From positions 558,001 to 622,000 of the forward strand of contig NZ_CP009505.1 in assembly GCF_000970045.1 (NCBI RefSeq): a stretch of 64,000 bases of DNA, written 5' to 3'. The stretch's first letter is position 1; every line of letters begins with the position of its first letter. The notes beneath the pieces are model-generated. The model ran no database searches. It was not told where the DNA came from and was given only the letters and a program-made list of their open reading frames with translations. The position numbers were made by a program, and so were the translations under genes. Below, piece by piece: positions 36,689-45,388 of this stretch. This stretch comes from Methanosarcina sp. MTP4 (GTDB lineage Archaea; Halobacteriota; Methanosarcinia; Methanosarcinales; Methanosarcinaceae).

Positions 36689-37966
36689 ATGCCAGGTACC
36701 ATAATTTCTATAGTAGAGCTGTTGCTTACCGCAGAGATCTATAACCGCTACTCTGAGCTTGACGTGAATGATCTTCCAAAAGAGATCCGGAAACACTACT
36801 GGAGCAGCGCGGAAAAAACCGTCCCCAAACCTATTCTGGTTTCAATTTCCAGGGTTGAAAAATTATACGGCATTGAAAATGTTGAGAAAAATGTCAGGAA
36901 TGTGCCGTTCATAGTTACCGACAGGTCCAATTTTGAAATCCGTTTGAGCGCTTTTGACCTTGCAGTGGAATGGTTCGAAAAGCAGGACGAAGCCCCGGGG
37001 CAAATTGAAAATAACCCTGTTCTTGCTTACTACTTTGGGGAAATCAGGAAACTTGAAGCTGCAAGCTATGTCGAGGCAAAGGCGAAGGCAAGGCCAAAAG
37101 AAGTTGATCGGGAATGGATCGAGTCCCTGATTGCTGAAATCCGGAAAGAGGATAAGGGCGAAGACATGCTCAAACTGGTGTCTATCATCGCCCCGGAAGA
37201 CGTTAAGCAGAAAGTCAAGGACCTTGTCCTCACAAAGGAGCAGGAAGAAGAAGTCGAAAAGGTCCTGAAAGCGATCAAGCACCGGGATTACCTCCGGGAA
37301 ATCGGGCTGCATGATATAGGCAAGCTCCTGTTCGTAGGACCCCCCGGGACCGGGAAGACCTCTGTTGCAAGGGCGCTTTCCGAGCGGCTTTCCATTCCTT
37401 TCGTGGAGGTCAAGCTCTCCATGGTCACGGACCAGTACCTTGGCGAGACTGCAAAGAACATTGACAGGGTCTTCCTGCTGTCCAAGAAACTGAATCCATG
37501 CATTCTTTTTATCGACGAACTGGACTTCGTGGCAAAGGCCCGGACATCGGATGAGAACGCCGCAATCAAGCGGGCTGTCAACACCCTCCTGAAAGCAATT
37601 GACGAGATCAGCCTTGTAGAACACGGGGTCCTCCTGATTGCCGCTACCAACCACCCCCGGATGCTTGACAGTGCTGCATGGAGACGTTTTGATGAAATCG
37701 TTCACTTCCCTCTACCGGACATCGAGATGCGCAAGGAAATTCTGGATCTGGTGACCAAACATATCGAAGGGGAACTGGATACAAAGGAAATCGCGGAAAT
37801 GACCGAAGGTTACTCTGGCTCGGACCTGCGCATGGTAATCCGGGAAGCTGTCCTGAGTGCCCTTCTGGAAGAGCGTAAGGTGCTAAATCAGCAGGACCTT
37901 CTGGAAGCCGTGCTTGACTTTGATGAAAGGGCAGGGCTCAAGTCCGAGCAGTACGGTGAAGATTAA
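36689..37966 (+). CDS. AAA-family ATPase
   Basis: A 425-residue protein with one AAA module (about 175-410): Walker A GPPGTGKTSVARAL, Walker B CILFIDELDFV, sensor LLIAATNHP, and the arginine-finger region AWRRFDEIVHFPLP, followed by the C-terminal lid with EGYSGSDLRMV. The N-terminal 170 residues are helical and lack the coiled coil and OB fold of the proteasome ATPase PAN, so the function is not PAN. The DNA near Walker A is GC-rich and like the rest. It may be an uncharacterised archaeal chaperone or remodeller. It stands alone. Confidence 0.88.
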   Translation: MPGTIISIVELLLTAEIYNRYSELDVNDLPKEIRKHYWSSAEKTVPKPILVSISRVEKLYGIENVEKNVRNVPFIVTDRSNFEIRLSAFDLAVEWFEKQDEAPGQIENNPVLAYYFGEIRKLEAASYVEAKAKARPKEVDREWIESLIAEIRKEDKGEDMLKLVSIIAPEDVKQKVKDLVLTKEQEEEVEKVLKAIKHRDYLREIGLHDIGKLLFVGPPGTGKTSVARALSERLSIPFVEVKLSMVTDQYLGETAKNIDRVFLLSKKLNPCILFIDELDFVAKARTSDENAAIKRAVNTLLKAIDEISLVEHGVLLIAATNHPRMLDSAAWRRFDEIVHFPLPDIEMRKEILDLVTKHIEGELDTKEIAEMTEGYSGSDLRMVIREAVLSALLEERKVLNQQDLLEAVLDFDERAGLKSEQYGED

Positions 37967-38108
37967 GCGCGGAACCAGTAAAAAGATACCGGGAAGATAG
38001 GGCCTGAAAAATAAGCTTCTCAAAACGATTAATGGAAGATAAGGCTTGAATAATTAGTTTCGCAAAATGAGGTTTGAATAATGAGTTTAGGTAAATGAGG
38101 TTCGAAGA

Positions 38109-38870
38109 ATGAGAATAACACTTCTTGGAACCGGGGATGCCATCGGTACCCCGAAAATAGGCTGCACCTGCCCTGCCTGCACGGACGCCCGCAAAGGGGG
38201 CAAGAGCCAGCGTCTGAGGTTTTCGATCCTTGTGGAATCTTCCGAGGGCAGGATACTTATTGACACGAGCCCGGACCTGCGGCAGCAGTTCCTCCGGCAA
38301 AAGATCTCCTGTACGGACGGGACCTGTGTGGACGGGGTAATCTGGACCCACGGGCACTATGACCATTATTCGGGGTTCGGGGAGTTTTACAGGGTTCAGC
38401 ATAAAGTCGATGTCTACGGGATTCCCGAAACCCTGGACTACATCAACCAGTTTGTCTATTTCCTGAAACCGAGGTACCATTACGTGAAACTCTACGAGCC
38501 TTTCGAGCTTATAGGGCTGGAATTTACCCTTTTTCAGGTCAACCATCCTCCTGTCGACATTCCTACCGGGGTTGTTATCCGCGAAGGGGATACGAAAGTG
38601 GTGGTAACGGGGGACACTAACAAAGACATCCCCAAAGTAAGCCTTGACCTCATGAAAGACCCCGACCTCCTGATTGCCGATGCAATAGTTCCCCCTCGCA
38701 TCCACATCAAAAAGCACATGAATTCCGAGGAAGCCATGGAACTTGCCAGGGAACTAAATGCAAAGGAAGTCGTGCTCACGCACTTAAGTCACTTCTTCCG
38801 GCCTCACGATATCGAATCGATGTTTTTACCTCTGGGGTACGATGGGCAGGTCTTTGAATTCCAAGGCTGA
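38109..38870 (+). CDS. metallo-beta-lactamase-fold hydrolase, PhnP-like
   Basis: A 253-residue metallo-hydrolase. The metal motif THGHYDH (HxHxDH) lies near residue 81, with later ligands in VTGDTN and LTHLSHFF. A Cys-rich N-terminal part GTPKIGCTCPACTDARKGG matches PhnP-type cyclic phosphodiesterases and the PqqB-like group, in which these cysteines bind zinc. The substrate could be a cyclic ribose phosphate or another cyclic nucleotide; there is no phosphonate cluster here to guide it. The 38 kb neighbourhood is unrelated. Confidence 0.85.
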   Translation: MRITLLGTGDAIGTPKIGCTCPACTDARKGGKSQRLRFSILVESSEGRILIDTSPDLRQQFLRQKISCTDGTCVDGVIWTHGHYDHYSGFGEFYRVQHKVDVYGIPETLDYINQFVYFLKPRYHYVKLYEPFELIGLEFTLFQVNHPPVDIPTGVVIREGDTKVVVTGDTNKDIPKVSLDLMKDPDLLIADAIVPPRIHIKKHMNSEEAMELARELNAKEVVLTHLSHFFRPHDIESMFLPLGYDGQVFEFQG

Positions 38871-39044
38871 AAAATCACTCCTTTTTTCGCTCACTTTTCC
38901 TTCCCTCTTCAGTTACTTTTCAGTTACTCTTTATTTTCTTTTTTGTTTCCTCTTTTCCCTTCCCCATTCCTCATTTAGTTCCTCTTTTCTAGCGTTACTA
39001 ATCCTTCTGGCATCTCTTTATAGAAGGGGGAATTAAAATTTACC

Positions 39045-40469
39045 ATGAACCCTAAAAGGATCCGGACTCTTAAATCCGGGGAACCCGGAAGCGGGCCTGT
39101 TGCTTACTGGATGAGCCGGGACCAGAGGGTGGGGGACAACTGGGCTCTCCTCTTTGCCAGGGGAATAGCAGAGGACGCAGGTGTACCTCTGGTGGTTGTT
39201 TTTTGCATGACGGATGAGTTTCTGGGGGCCGGACTAAGACAGTACCAGTTCATGCTGGAAGGGCTGCAGGAAGTCGAAAGTTCCCTTTTCCTGAAAAATA
39301 TCCCCTTCATATTCCTCCGGGGAAGTCCCGGGGAAGAAATCCCTTCTTTTACGGATAAACACGGAATTGGTACCCTTGTTACTGATTTCAGTCCGTTGAG
39401 ACCCAAAAGGGAGTGGACAGAAAAAACTGCATCGAAGCTTGAGATTCCCTTTTACGAGGTGGATGCCCACAACATCGTACCCTGCTGGGTTGCTTCAGGG
39501 AAACAGGAATATGCAGCTTACACTTTCCGTCCGAAGGTTAACGCTTTGCTTCCCGAGTTTCTGGTCGAGTTCCCGGAACTGGAGCCTAACTCCGAATTCC
39601 CGGAAACTTTTGCCGGGAAAAAAGTCAGAGGGAAAAAATCCCGGGGGAAAAAAGCAAGAAAGGAGGTTGAAGAAAGTTCCGGGAGCAGGAATATGGTAGA
39701 ACTCCTGCCTGAACGGTTAAAGGTTGCAGATGCTGACCCTTATTTTGAACCCGGTCACTTCTTCCCGGGAGAAAGCGCCGCCCTGAAAGCACTGGAAACT
39801 TTCCTCAACGAACGCCTGGACTCTTACAATGCTCTACACAACGATCCTACAAAGGACGTATCCTCGGACCTCTCTCCTTATCTGCACTTCGGGCAGATCT
39901 CAGCTCAGAGGGTTGCTCTCGAGGTCGAAAAAACCGGGGTAGACGAGGAATCGAAGGCTGCTTTTCTGGAACAGTTAATCGTGAGACGGGAACTTACGGA
40001 TAACTTCTGCTACCATAACCGGGCGTATGACAGTTTTGAGAGCTTTCCTGCCTGGGCAAAGGAGACTCTGGCTGCTCACAGGCAGGACCGGCGGGAATAC
40101 CTGTATACGCAAGAAGAACTGGAGTTTGGAAAGACCCATGATCCTCTCTGGAACGCAAGCCAGGTCCAGCTGCTCCGTACCGGGAAGATGCACGGGTACA
40201 TGAGAATGTACTGGGCAAAAAAAATCCTTGAATGGAGTGAATCCCCGGAAAAAGCGCTTGAAACTGCCATTTATCTCAATGACAGGTACGAGCTGGACGG
40301 CAGGGACCCCAACGGCTATGTGGGGATTCTCTGGAGCATCGGGGGGCTCCACGACCGTGCCTGGAGGGAAAGGGAGGTTTTCGGAAAACTCCGCTACATG
40401 AACTATTCGGGTGCCAGGCGGAAGTTTGATGTGGACGCTTATGTGGCTATGTATCTTCCCGATGAGTGA
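39045..40469 (+). CDS. phr: class II CPD photolyase
   Basis: A light-driven, FAD-containing enzyme that splits cyclobutane pyrimidine dimers. The 474-residue protein fits class II photolyases: [14 protein letters not shown] at the start, [13 protein letters not shown], the FAD-binding [15 protein letters not shown], the [15 protein letters not shown] segment and the [11 protein letters not shown] / [13 protein letters not shown] motifs of the C-terminal domain. It carries a Lys-rich repetitive insert near residues 188-208 ([17 protein letters not shown]) between the two domains. It stands alone in the window. Confidence 0.95.
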   Translation: MNPKRIRTLKSGEPGSGPVAYWMSRDQRVGDNWALLFARGIAEDAGVPLVVVFCMTDEFLGAGLRQYQFMLEGLQEVESSLFLKNIPFIFLRGSPGEEIPSFTDKHGIGTLVTDFSPLRPKREWTEKTASKLEIPFYEVDAHNIVPCWVASGKQEYAAYTFRPKVNALLPEFLVEFPELEPNSEFPETFAGKKVRGKKSRGKKARKEVEESSGSRNMVELLPERLKVADADPYFEPGHFFPGESAALKALETFLNERLDSYNALHNDPTKDVSSDLSPYLHFGQISAQRVALEVEKTGVDEESKAAFLEQLIVRRELTDNFCYHNRAYDSFESFPAWAKETLAAHRQDRREYLYTQEELEFGKTHDPLWNASQVQLLRTGKMHGYMRMYWAKKILEWSESPEKALETAIYLNDRYELDGRDPNGYVGILWSIGGLHDRAWREREVFGKLRYMNYSGARRKFDVDAYVAMYLPDE

Positions 40470-40711
40470 CTTAAGAAAAGGGGGTATGGACCTTCTGAAA
40501 ACAGTTTCCGAAACTTTTTTTGCTTCATTTCGGATAAGAAGAGTTCAGGGTTCATGAATAACGATTTCTTCTTTTTTCAGGTGTGGCTGCCGAAGATAAG
40601 TCCGGAATAATTGAGTTTCTGGCATTTATAAATATAATAAATATCATATTTATATTTGTATTTTTATATTAGTTTGTACTAATCAGAGTCAAACAAAAGG
40701 GAGTGGTTATC

Positions 40712-40909
40712 ATGGTAGAGAAAACTGCTATTGACTGGATTGCACTGGTGCTTGTCATCGTGGGGGGCTTGAATTGGGGCCTTGTTGGTCTCTTCGGGTT
40801 TGACCTGGTGGCAGCTATCTTCGGGGAAATGAGCACAATCTCCAGAGCCGTATATTCGCTTGTGGGGCTTGCGGCACTTTATACGATCTACTTTGCAACG
40901 AAAAAATGA
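40712..40909 (+). CDS. DUF378 small membrane protein
   Basis: A 65-residue protein with two hydrophobic helices around GGLNWGLVGLFGFDLVA, the signature of the DUF378 family, and a second helix AVYSLVGLAALYTIYF. Start at the ATG 40712 after AAAGGGAGTGG; codon 1 at 40703 is less likely. DUF378 function is not known. No gene partner. AT-rich TATA-like DNA (TAAATATAATAAATATC) precedes it by about 75 bp. Confidence 0.85.
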   Translation: MVEKTAIDWIALVLVIVGGLNWGLVGLFGFDLVAAIFGEMSTISRAVYSLVGLAALYTIYFATKK

Positions 40910-41107
40910 GAACTGAAAAATCGGGGTGGAACTAAAAAATTCAGATGGAGCTGAAATCCAGGTTATAACTGAAAAATCCTGGTTTTTTCCTTTTTTGAGC
41001 TGCGCAACGTCTATAAGCACTTTATTCCGGCTCCTGTCCTGTTTGTATATCCCTCCCCGGGATTTCAGCAGGTCGGAACAACAGTTAGAGAGGGGCGGGA
41101 AGATTTT

Positions 41108-41590
41108 TCACTGCCCTTTTAGAACCCTGAGTTCGGAAAGCACTTCTTCGGCGTGGCCCTTCACTTTTACGTTGCTCCATATCCTGGCGATTCTGCCTTC
41201 GGGATCTATCAGGAAGGTCGTCCGGACCGTGCTCATGAATTCTTTTCCCATGAAGTTTTTCATGTGGAATACATCATATGTTTTGTGAATGTCAATTCCC
41301 GTATCGGAGAGCAGGCAAATACTGATGTCTTTTTTCTCTATGAATTTCCGGTGCGATTCCTCGCTGTCCCTGCTGACCCCCAGGATTACGGCATTTTCGG
41401 CTTCGAAATCTCCTTTCAACCTGCTGAAGTCCATGGCTTCCAGGCTGCACCCCTGAGTGTTATCCCTCGGGTAAAAATACAGGACCACCCATTTTCCTTT
41501 CAGGTCTTCCAGACAGTTTTTGTCCCCGTCCTGATCGGACAGGCAGAACTCCGGGGCAGGTTGGCCTGCCTCTAAAGATGTCTTTGCCAT
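41108..41590 (-). CDS. bcp: peroxiredoxin, Bcp/PrxQ type
   Basis: A thiol peroxidase of 160 residues that reduces peroxides. The peroxidatic Cys is in YFYPRDNTQGCSLEAMDF (GC). In the usual Bcp a resolving Cys follows five residues later (TxEACxF); here it is Met, and the only other Cys (SICLLSD) is distant, so a 1-Cys or atypical mechanism is likely. The true start is the ATG at 41590, with GGAGGG before it. An in-frame TTG at 41605 would add five residues that include the ribosome site. Confidence 0.92.
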   Translation of the reverse strand: MAKTSLEAGQPAPEFCLSDQDGDKNCLEDLKGKWVVLYFYPRDNTQGCSLEAMDFSRLKGDFEAENAVILGVSRDSEESHRKFIEKKDISICLLSDTGIDIHKTYDVFHMKNFMGKEFMSTVRTTFLIDPEGRIARIWSNVKVKGHAEEVLSELRVLKGQ

Positions 41591-41787
41591 ATTTTTTCCC
41601 TCCAACCTTTGTGCGATTCAGGTCACACCATCCGTGATAACAGTAATAATAATTTAAAAATTATACACTTTAAACTTATCTATCAAGTTATATTTTATAT
41701 GTGTTTTACCACATTGGCTCATCCTTTCTTATGCATCCTTCATTATGCTTTCTTTCTTATGCGTTTTTATTGGTTCACTTTATCATT

Positions 41788-42888
41788 TCACCCTTTTCGC
41801 CCCCAGGCTAAGAGTCCTGCCTCAAGTGCCAGGACTGGCCCGACGATCCATCCTGCCCAGAGCAAAAACCCTCCCAGTCCCAGGATTAAGAAATACAGGG
41901 GGTCTGCAGCCCTTTCTTTTCCGTATCCCTTCTCCCTGAGGCTCAGGTAAATTGCAGATGCTCCTAGCCCCAGATGTGCAAAGGTCATAAAGAGGGCAAT
42001 AATAATTTCGGGAGTATAGGCGCTCTTGCTCAGTGAAACCAGCATCTGGAAGAGGAAAGATATGCCTGTGCCCAGGAAGAGGAGCCCGGCAAGAGCTCCT
42101 GACCACCGCCCCGGATCGTAATCAACCACGTCTGCCTTTGTGCGGAGAATAATCAGGAAGCCTACAGTGAGTGTGAACAGCAGGGGGGTGAAGATGAAGA
42201 GCAGGCTCTGGCCTTCCCAGCGGTAGATCCTGATCTGGTTCAGGGGGATGAACAGCCACTCCTTAAGGGAAAAGCTTTCCAGGTAGCCCAGGACCACGCC
42301 GTAATTCCCTCCTCCGGGCGGGGAGTTGACTGCCGCGTAATAGGTCCCGCTTTCGGGGGCTTCCAGGTCGAGCCTGGCAAGGGAATAGAAGGCGCTGGGG
42401 GTGAAACCCTCGTAAGTTGCGCTTTTAGGTTGGCTCCCCGGAACTATCACTGCCCCGTTTCCTTCGGGAATTTCCACGTTTTCGGGCAGTTCTGATGCCT
42501 CTCCGCTCTCTTCTTCATCCTCTTCTCCACTCTCTCCTCTGCTTACAATTCCCGGCCCCATCAGGACGAGGTCAGGAAAGCCTCTGGTCCGGGGTTCGAC
42601 AGGGATGATGAGTCCCAGCAGGATTCTTTCTCCCTTCTCCATCTCAAAACTGTAATACCGGACATCTCCTCCCCCGGAAAGCTCCCCGTAGAGGACGCGG
42701 GATTTCAAAGGGTCTTCAACGAAGATAGCCTCTTCAAGGCTTTTTCCTTCCCCGTCGAATACAGGCACGTGCGCAAAAACCGGTGGCAATAGGAAGTATG
42801 CGCTTAGCAGTACGGTCAGCAACACGGTCAGCAGCACAAGTACAGGTCTTCGTAAAAATCCGGAATTCCGGGCTCCCCACTTTTTCAT
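41788..42888 (-). CDS. exported membrane protein of unknown function
   Basis: A 366-residue protein with an N-terminal signal/anchor (about 15-40), an extracellular beta-rich domain (about 45-205) and four C-terminal membrane helices. The outer domain recalls PPC-like folds: GELSGGGDVRYYSFEMEKGERI and a later GTYYAAVNSPPGGGNYGV. It contains an acidic stretch (EEDEEESGE) near 145. I do not recognise a named family. No ribosome site is strong: the ATG at 42888 is followed by basic residues as expected for a signal. It stands alone between bcp and repeats. Confidence 0.82.
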   Translation of the reverse strand: MKKWGARNSGFLRRPVLVLLTVLLTVLLSAYFLLPPVFAHVPVFDGEGKSLEEAIFVEDPLKSRVLYGELSGGGDVRYYSFEMEKGERILLGLIIPVEPRTRGFPDLVLMGPGIVSRGESGEEDEEESGEASELPENVEIPEGNGAVIVPGSQPKSATYEGFTPSAFYSLARLDLEAPESGTYYAAVNSPPGGGNYGVVLGYLESFSLKEWLFIPLNQIRIYRWEGQSLLFIFTPLLFTLTVGFLIILRTKADVVDYDPGRWSGALAGLLFLGTGISFLFQMLVSLSKSAYTPEIIIALFMTFAHLGLGASAIYLSLREKGYGKERAADPLYFLILGLGGFLLWAGWIVGPVLALEAGLLAWGRKG

Positions 42889-42946
42889 ATATAATATTCT
42901 TCCGGAAGATGTAAATAAGTATCAGAAAAATAAATGTCTGAACCGG

Positions 42947-43050
42947 GATACTGAAAATAATTATGATTGAATTCGTATACTGAATATAATTATGACTTAG
43001 TCAAGATACTGAATATGATTATGATTGAATCTGGATACTGAATATTATTT
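42947..43050. repeat. 28-30 bp imperfect tandem repeats, about 3.5 copies
   Basis: Units share GATACTGAATATAATTATGA with variable ends, beginning at 42947, 42975, 43005 and 43034. They lie in the gap before the dimer-glycosylase gene. Confidence 0.85.
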
Positions 43051-43134
43051 TTTATAAAAAACACTTGAAAATTGGGTTTGAAATCCCCTTTGTACTCCGC
43101 AAATCCTCCCTTGATAAATTTAGAGGTCATACTC

Positions 43135-43464
43135 ATGAGAATCTGGGATATTCCCCCTGAGAAAATGTGCAGGCAGCACCTTCTAGGCGAACACCGGGAA
43201 CTGCATGCCCTGTGGTCCATAATAACCAATAACAAAAAAGCATATTCCAACCACCCGGAGACGCTTCGCTGGAAGGGGAAATTAAAGGCCCTTTACCTGA
43301 GGCATGAAGCGCTGGTAGAAGAGATGTCGCAGAGGGGCTATAAACACCATTCCCCTCTGGACCCTACCCTGGCAACCGGAAAAGCTGTACAGGACGAGTT
43401 TGTATATTCTTATGAGGAGCAGGTCAAAACCCTGAGGGAAAGAGGATGTGACTGCAGGGTCTGA
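43135..43464 (+). CDS. pyrimidine dimer DNA glycosylase-like (endonuclease V/DenV family)
   Basis: A 109-residue protein of the T4 endonuclease V family, which cuts at UV-induced dimers. The start at the ATG 43135 (after AGAGGTC) gives MRIWDIPPEKMCRQHLLGEHRELHA, matching the T4 enzyme QHLMAEYRELPR with the catalytic Glu in EHRE. Residue 2 is Arg rather than the Thr2 whose amino group is the T4 nucleophile. Activity therefore needs the alpha-amino group of Met or Arg, or is lost. It is near phr in the window but not in an operon with it. Confidence 0.75.
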   Translation: MRIWDIPPEKMCRQHLLGEHRELHALWSIITNNKKAYSNHPETLRWKGKLKALYLRHEALVEEMSQRGYKHHSPLDPTLATGKAVQDEFVYSYEEQVKTLRERGCDCRV

Positions 43465-43734
43465 ACCGGTTGTTTTCTAAGTTCGTTCTTTTATCTGCTG
43501 TGCAGGTCCATACCCAGGATCTGTGTGCCATTTCCATTTTCTCTTTCGTGTTCTATTTCTTTTACGTCCTCTTTCTGTTTTCGGGCTTTTTTATTTTTAT
43601 ATTAATCATTTACGTTAACTTTATATACTTTTAATTTAATAGAGAGACAGAGAGATATTTAGAGATAACAGATCTCGGATAATTTCTGTCAACTGGACCC
43701 GGATTAAAAGGCCGGGGTTTCCTGAGAGGTTTTT

Positions 43735-44331
43735 ATGAAGCTTGTGCTGGATGAAGAGGAAGTCAGGGTCCTTGAATGCATCAAAGAGGTTCAAATCGAA
43801 TGTGGCTTCCATATTCGGGATGTTATCAAAAAGGCAAAGGCCGAATATGGATTGTCCAGGACAACAGTGTACGAAATTATGGGTTACCTGGAGTTCCACG
43901 GCCTGGTAAGGACAAATAAAGCAGGGAACAGGGAACTCGATAAGAATACCTCTTATTTTGTAATCTGTCCGGGGTGCGGAAAGGAAATCCCGGGAGATGA
44001 ATACGTCTACGAGAACGGCCGGACAATCTGCGAAGATTGCTACCTCGAAGCCCATCAGAAAATCAAGTTTGCGGACCCCATGGCGGTGCGTTCTAAGAAA
44101 CTCTTCCGAAAGCAGCATGGCTTTGAAGGCACGGAGGGACTGACGGATCTGCAAAAAGAGCTCTATGACTTCATCCTGACTGAAGGGGGAGCTACACAGG
44201 AAAAAATCTCAAAGCTTTTTGGGCTAACGCCTCAGGAAACGAGTAACCAGCTTGCTCTCCTGAGGCACTGTGAACTGGTAAAGTGGCGAAAAACGAGGGA
44301 CGAGATTTACATGGTTCCTTTTGATTCTTGA
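43735..44331 (+). CDS. winged-helix / zinc-ribbon / winged-helix regulator
   Basis: A 198-residue protein with three parts. An N-terminal winged helix (about 1-65, VLECIKEVQIECGFHIRDVIKKAK...LSRTTVYEIMGYLE) comes first. A zinc ribbon follows (CPGCGKEIPGDEYVYENG...CEDCYLEAH, about 79-110). A second winged helix (about 135-190) holds LTDLQKELYDFILTEGG and NQLALLRHCELVKW. The gene at 44787 carries the last two parts only and is clearly a paralogue. The AhpD-like gene sits between them. Role inferred as redox or metal sensing. Confidence 0.85.
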   Translation: MKLVLDEEEVRVLECIKEVQIECGFHIRDVIKKAKAEYGLSRTTVYEIMGYLEFHGLVRTNKAGNRELDKNTSYFVICPGCGKEIPGDEYVYENGRTICEDCYLEAHQKIKFADPMAVRSKKLFRKQHGFEGTEGLTDLQKELYDFILTEGGATQEKISKLFGLTPQETSNQLALLRHCELVKWRKTRDEIYMVPFDS

Positions 44332-44362
44332 TTAATTCGTATGTATTGAAGGAAGTGGTGAA

Positions 44363-44692
44363 ATGTCAGAAAAAGTTGATATAGACGAAAGAATGGCAGC
44401 TCTAGCTGAACAGATCCCGGAAGTAATGAACGCACTTATGGGACTTCATGGCGAAGTCGCCAAAGACGGGGCTCTCAGCGCCAAAACGAAAGAAACAATG
44501 ATGGTTGGGCTTTCAATAGCCCTGCACTGTGAGAACTGCCTTAGGAAACACATTCAGGTAGCTGTAAGTATGGGCGCGACCCGTGAGGAAATCATGGAGG
44601 TTGTAGGCGCGACCATATTGATGGCTGGCGGGCCTGCCGTGGCTTATGGGTCTACGATTGTCCTTGAGACCCTTGACGAACTGAATGTCTGA
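44363..44692 (+). CDS. carboxymuconolactone decarboxylase/AhpD-family protein
   Basis: A 109-residue protein of the CMD fold. It has the AhpD-like CxxC: ALHCENCLRKHIQVAVSMGATREEIMEV, with the paired Cys and the His that transfers electrons in AhpD. Such proteins reduce peroxiredoxins or act on hydroperoxides. It starts 31 bp after the first winged-helix gene, with a GGAAGTGG ribosome site. Its placement between two zinc-ribbon/winged-helix proteins suggests a shared redox response. Confidence 0.9.
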   Translation: MSEKVDIDERMAALAEQIPEVMNALMGLHGEVAKDGALSAKTKETMMVGLSIALHCENCLRKHIQVAVSMGATREEIMEVVGATILMAGGPAVAYGSTIVLETLDELNV

Positions 44693-44723
44693 AACATAAG
44701 CAATTTCAAAAATAAACAATTTC

Positions 44724-44765
44724 AAAATCCAGTGATTTTTTAGTTTACACTAATCACTGGATTTT
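44724..44765. promoter_or_regulatory. perfect 14-bp inverted repeat, operator or terminator
   Basis: AAAATCCAGTGATT (44724-44737) and AATCACTGGATTTT (44752-44765) are perfect inverted copies separated by 14 bases. It ends about 20 bases before the ATG at 44787, just ahead of the ribosome site. It could be the terminator of the CMD gene or an operator for the regulators either side. Confidence 0.75.
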
Positions 44766-44786
44766 AGAACTGGGTGGTGATATTAG

Positions 44787-45200
44787 ATGACAGAAGAAAA
44801 AGCCGATCATGTCATTTGCGGGGTTTGCGGCTGTGAACTGGAAGGGGAAGACAGTATCGAAGAAGATGGTAAGGTTTTGTGTGAAGACTGCTACATAGAA
44901 TCCCACCATAAAATCAAGACCTGTGATCCCTGGGCAGTGCGTTCCAAAAAGATGTTCAGGGAAGGAGCAGGGCTTGAAGGGGCGGAGGGTCTGACTGACC
45001 TGCAAAAAGCCATTTATGAACTCATCGTCTCCACAGGCGGGGTAAAACGTGAAGATCTTGCAAAAAAGTTTGAAATTTCTCCGCAGGAAGCCGAGAATCA
45101 GTTCGCTCTCCTGAGGCATTGTGAGCTTGTAAAGGGACAGAAAAGATCGGATGGAGTATACCTGGTACCTTTTGACAGCTTAAACCCGGAAAATGTTTGA
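44787..45200 (+). CDS. zinc-ribbon / winged-helix paralogue, short form
   Basis: A 137-residue protein. It has the zinc ribbon CGVCGCELEGEDSIEEDG...CEDCYIESH and then a C-terminal winged helix (LTDLQKAIYELIVSTGG, NQFALLRHCELVKGQK). It closely matches the last two thirds of the 43735 protein but lacks its N-terminal winged helix. The two may compete for DNA or bind each other. GGGTGGTGAT precedes the ATG. The intervening 14-bp inverted repeat lies immediately upstream. Confidence 0.85.
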   Translation: MTEEKADHVICGVCGCELEGEDSIEEDGKVLCEDCYIESHHKIKTCDPWAVRSKKMFREGAGLEGAEGLTDLQKAIYELIVSTGGVKREDLAKKFEISPQEAENQFALLRHCELVKGQKRSDGVYLVPFDSLNPENV

Positions 45201-45313
45201 TTTTTTGTAACTATCCAGTTACTTCAATTTCTGAGTTATTTTTCGTATAAACTCAACATTTACTTTTTTTATAATTAATACAACATAAAACTCGAAATAT
45301 TTGAGAGCTACCT

Positions 45314-45388
45314 ATGGAACATGAAGAGATTCTTACTCAATACCGCTTGAATCCTGATCTATTAGGCAGTGTACCAAAAGTTCTGTAA
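45314..45388 (+). pseudogene. possible gene start cut off by a transposon remnant
   Basis: A short frame opens at 45314 (MEHEEILTQYRLNPDLLG...) with AT-rich promoter-like DNA about 40 bp upstream. It enters the transposon's left end at 45365 and stops 24 codons in. It looks like the 5' end of a gene interrupted by insertion. The rest of that gene is not in place on the other side. Confidence 0.35.
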
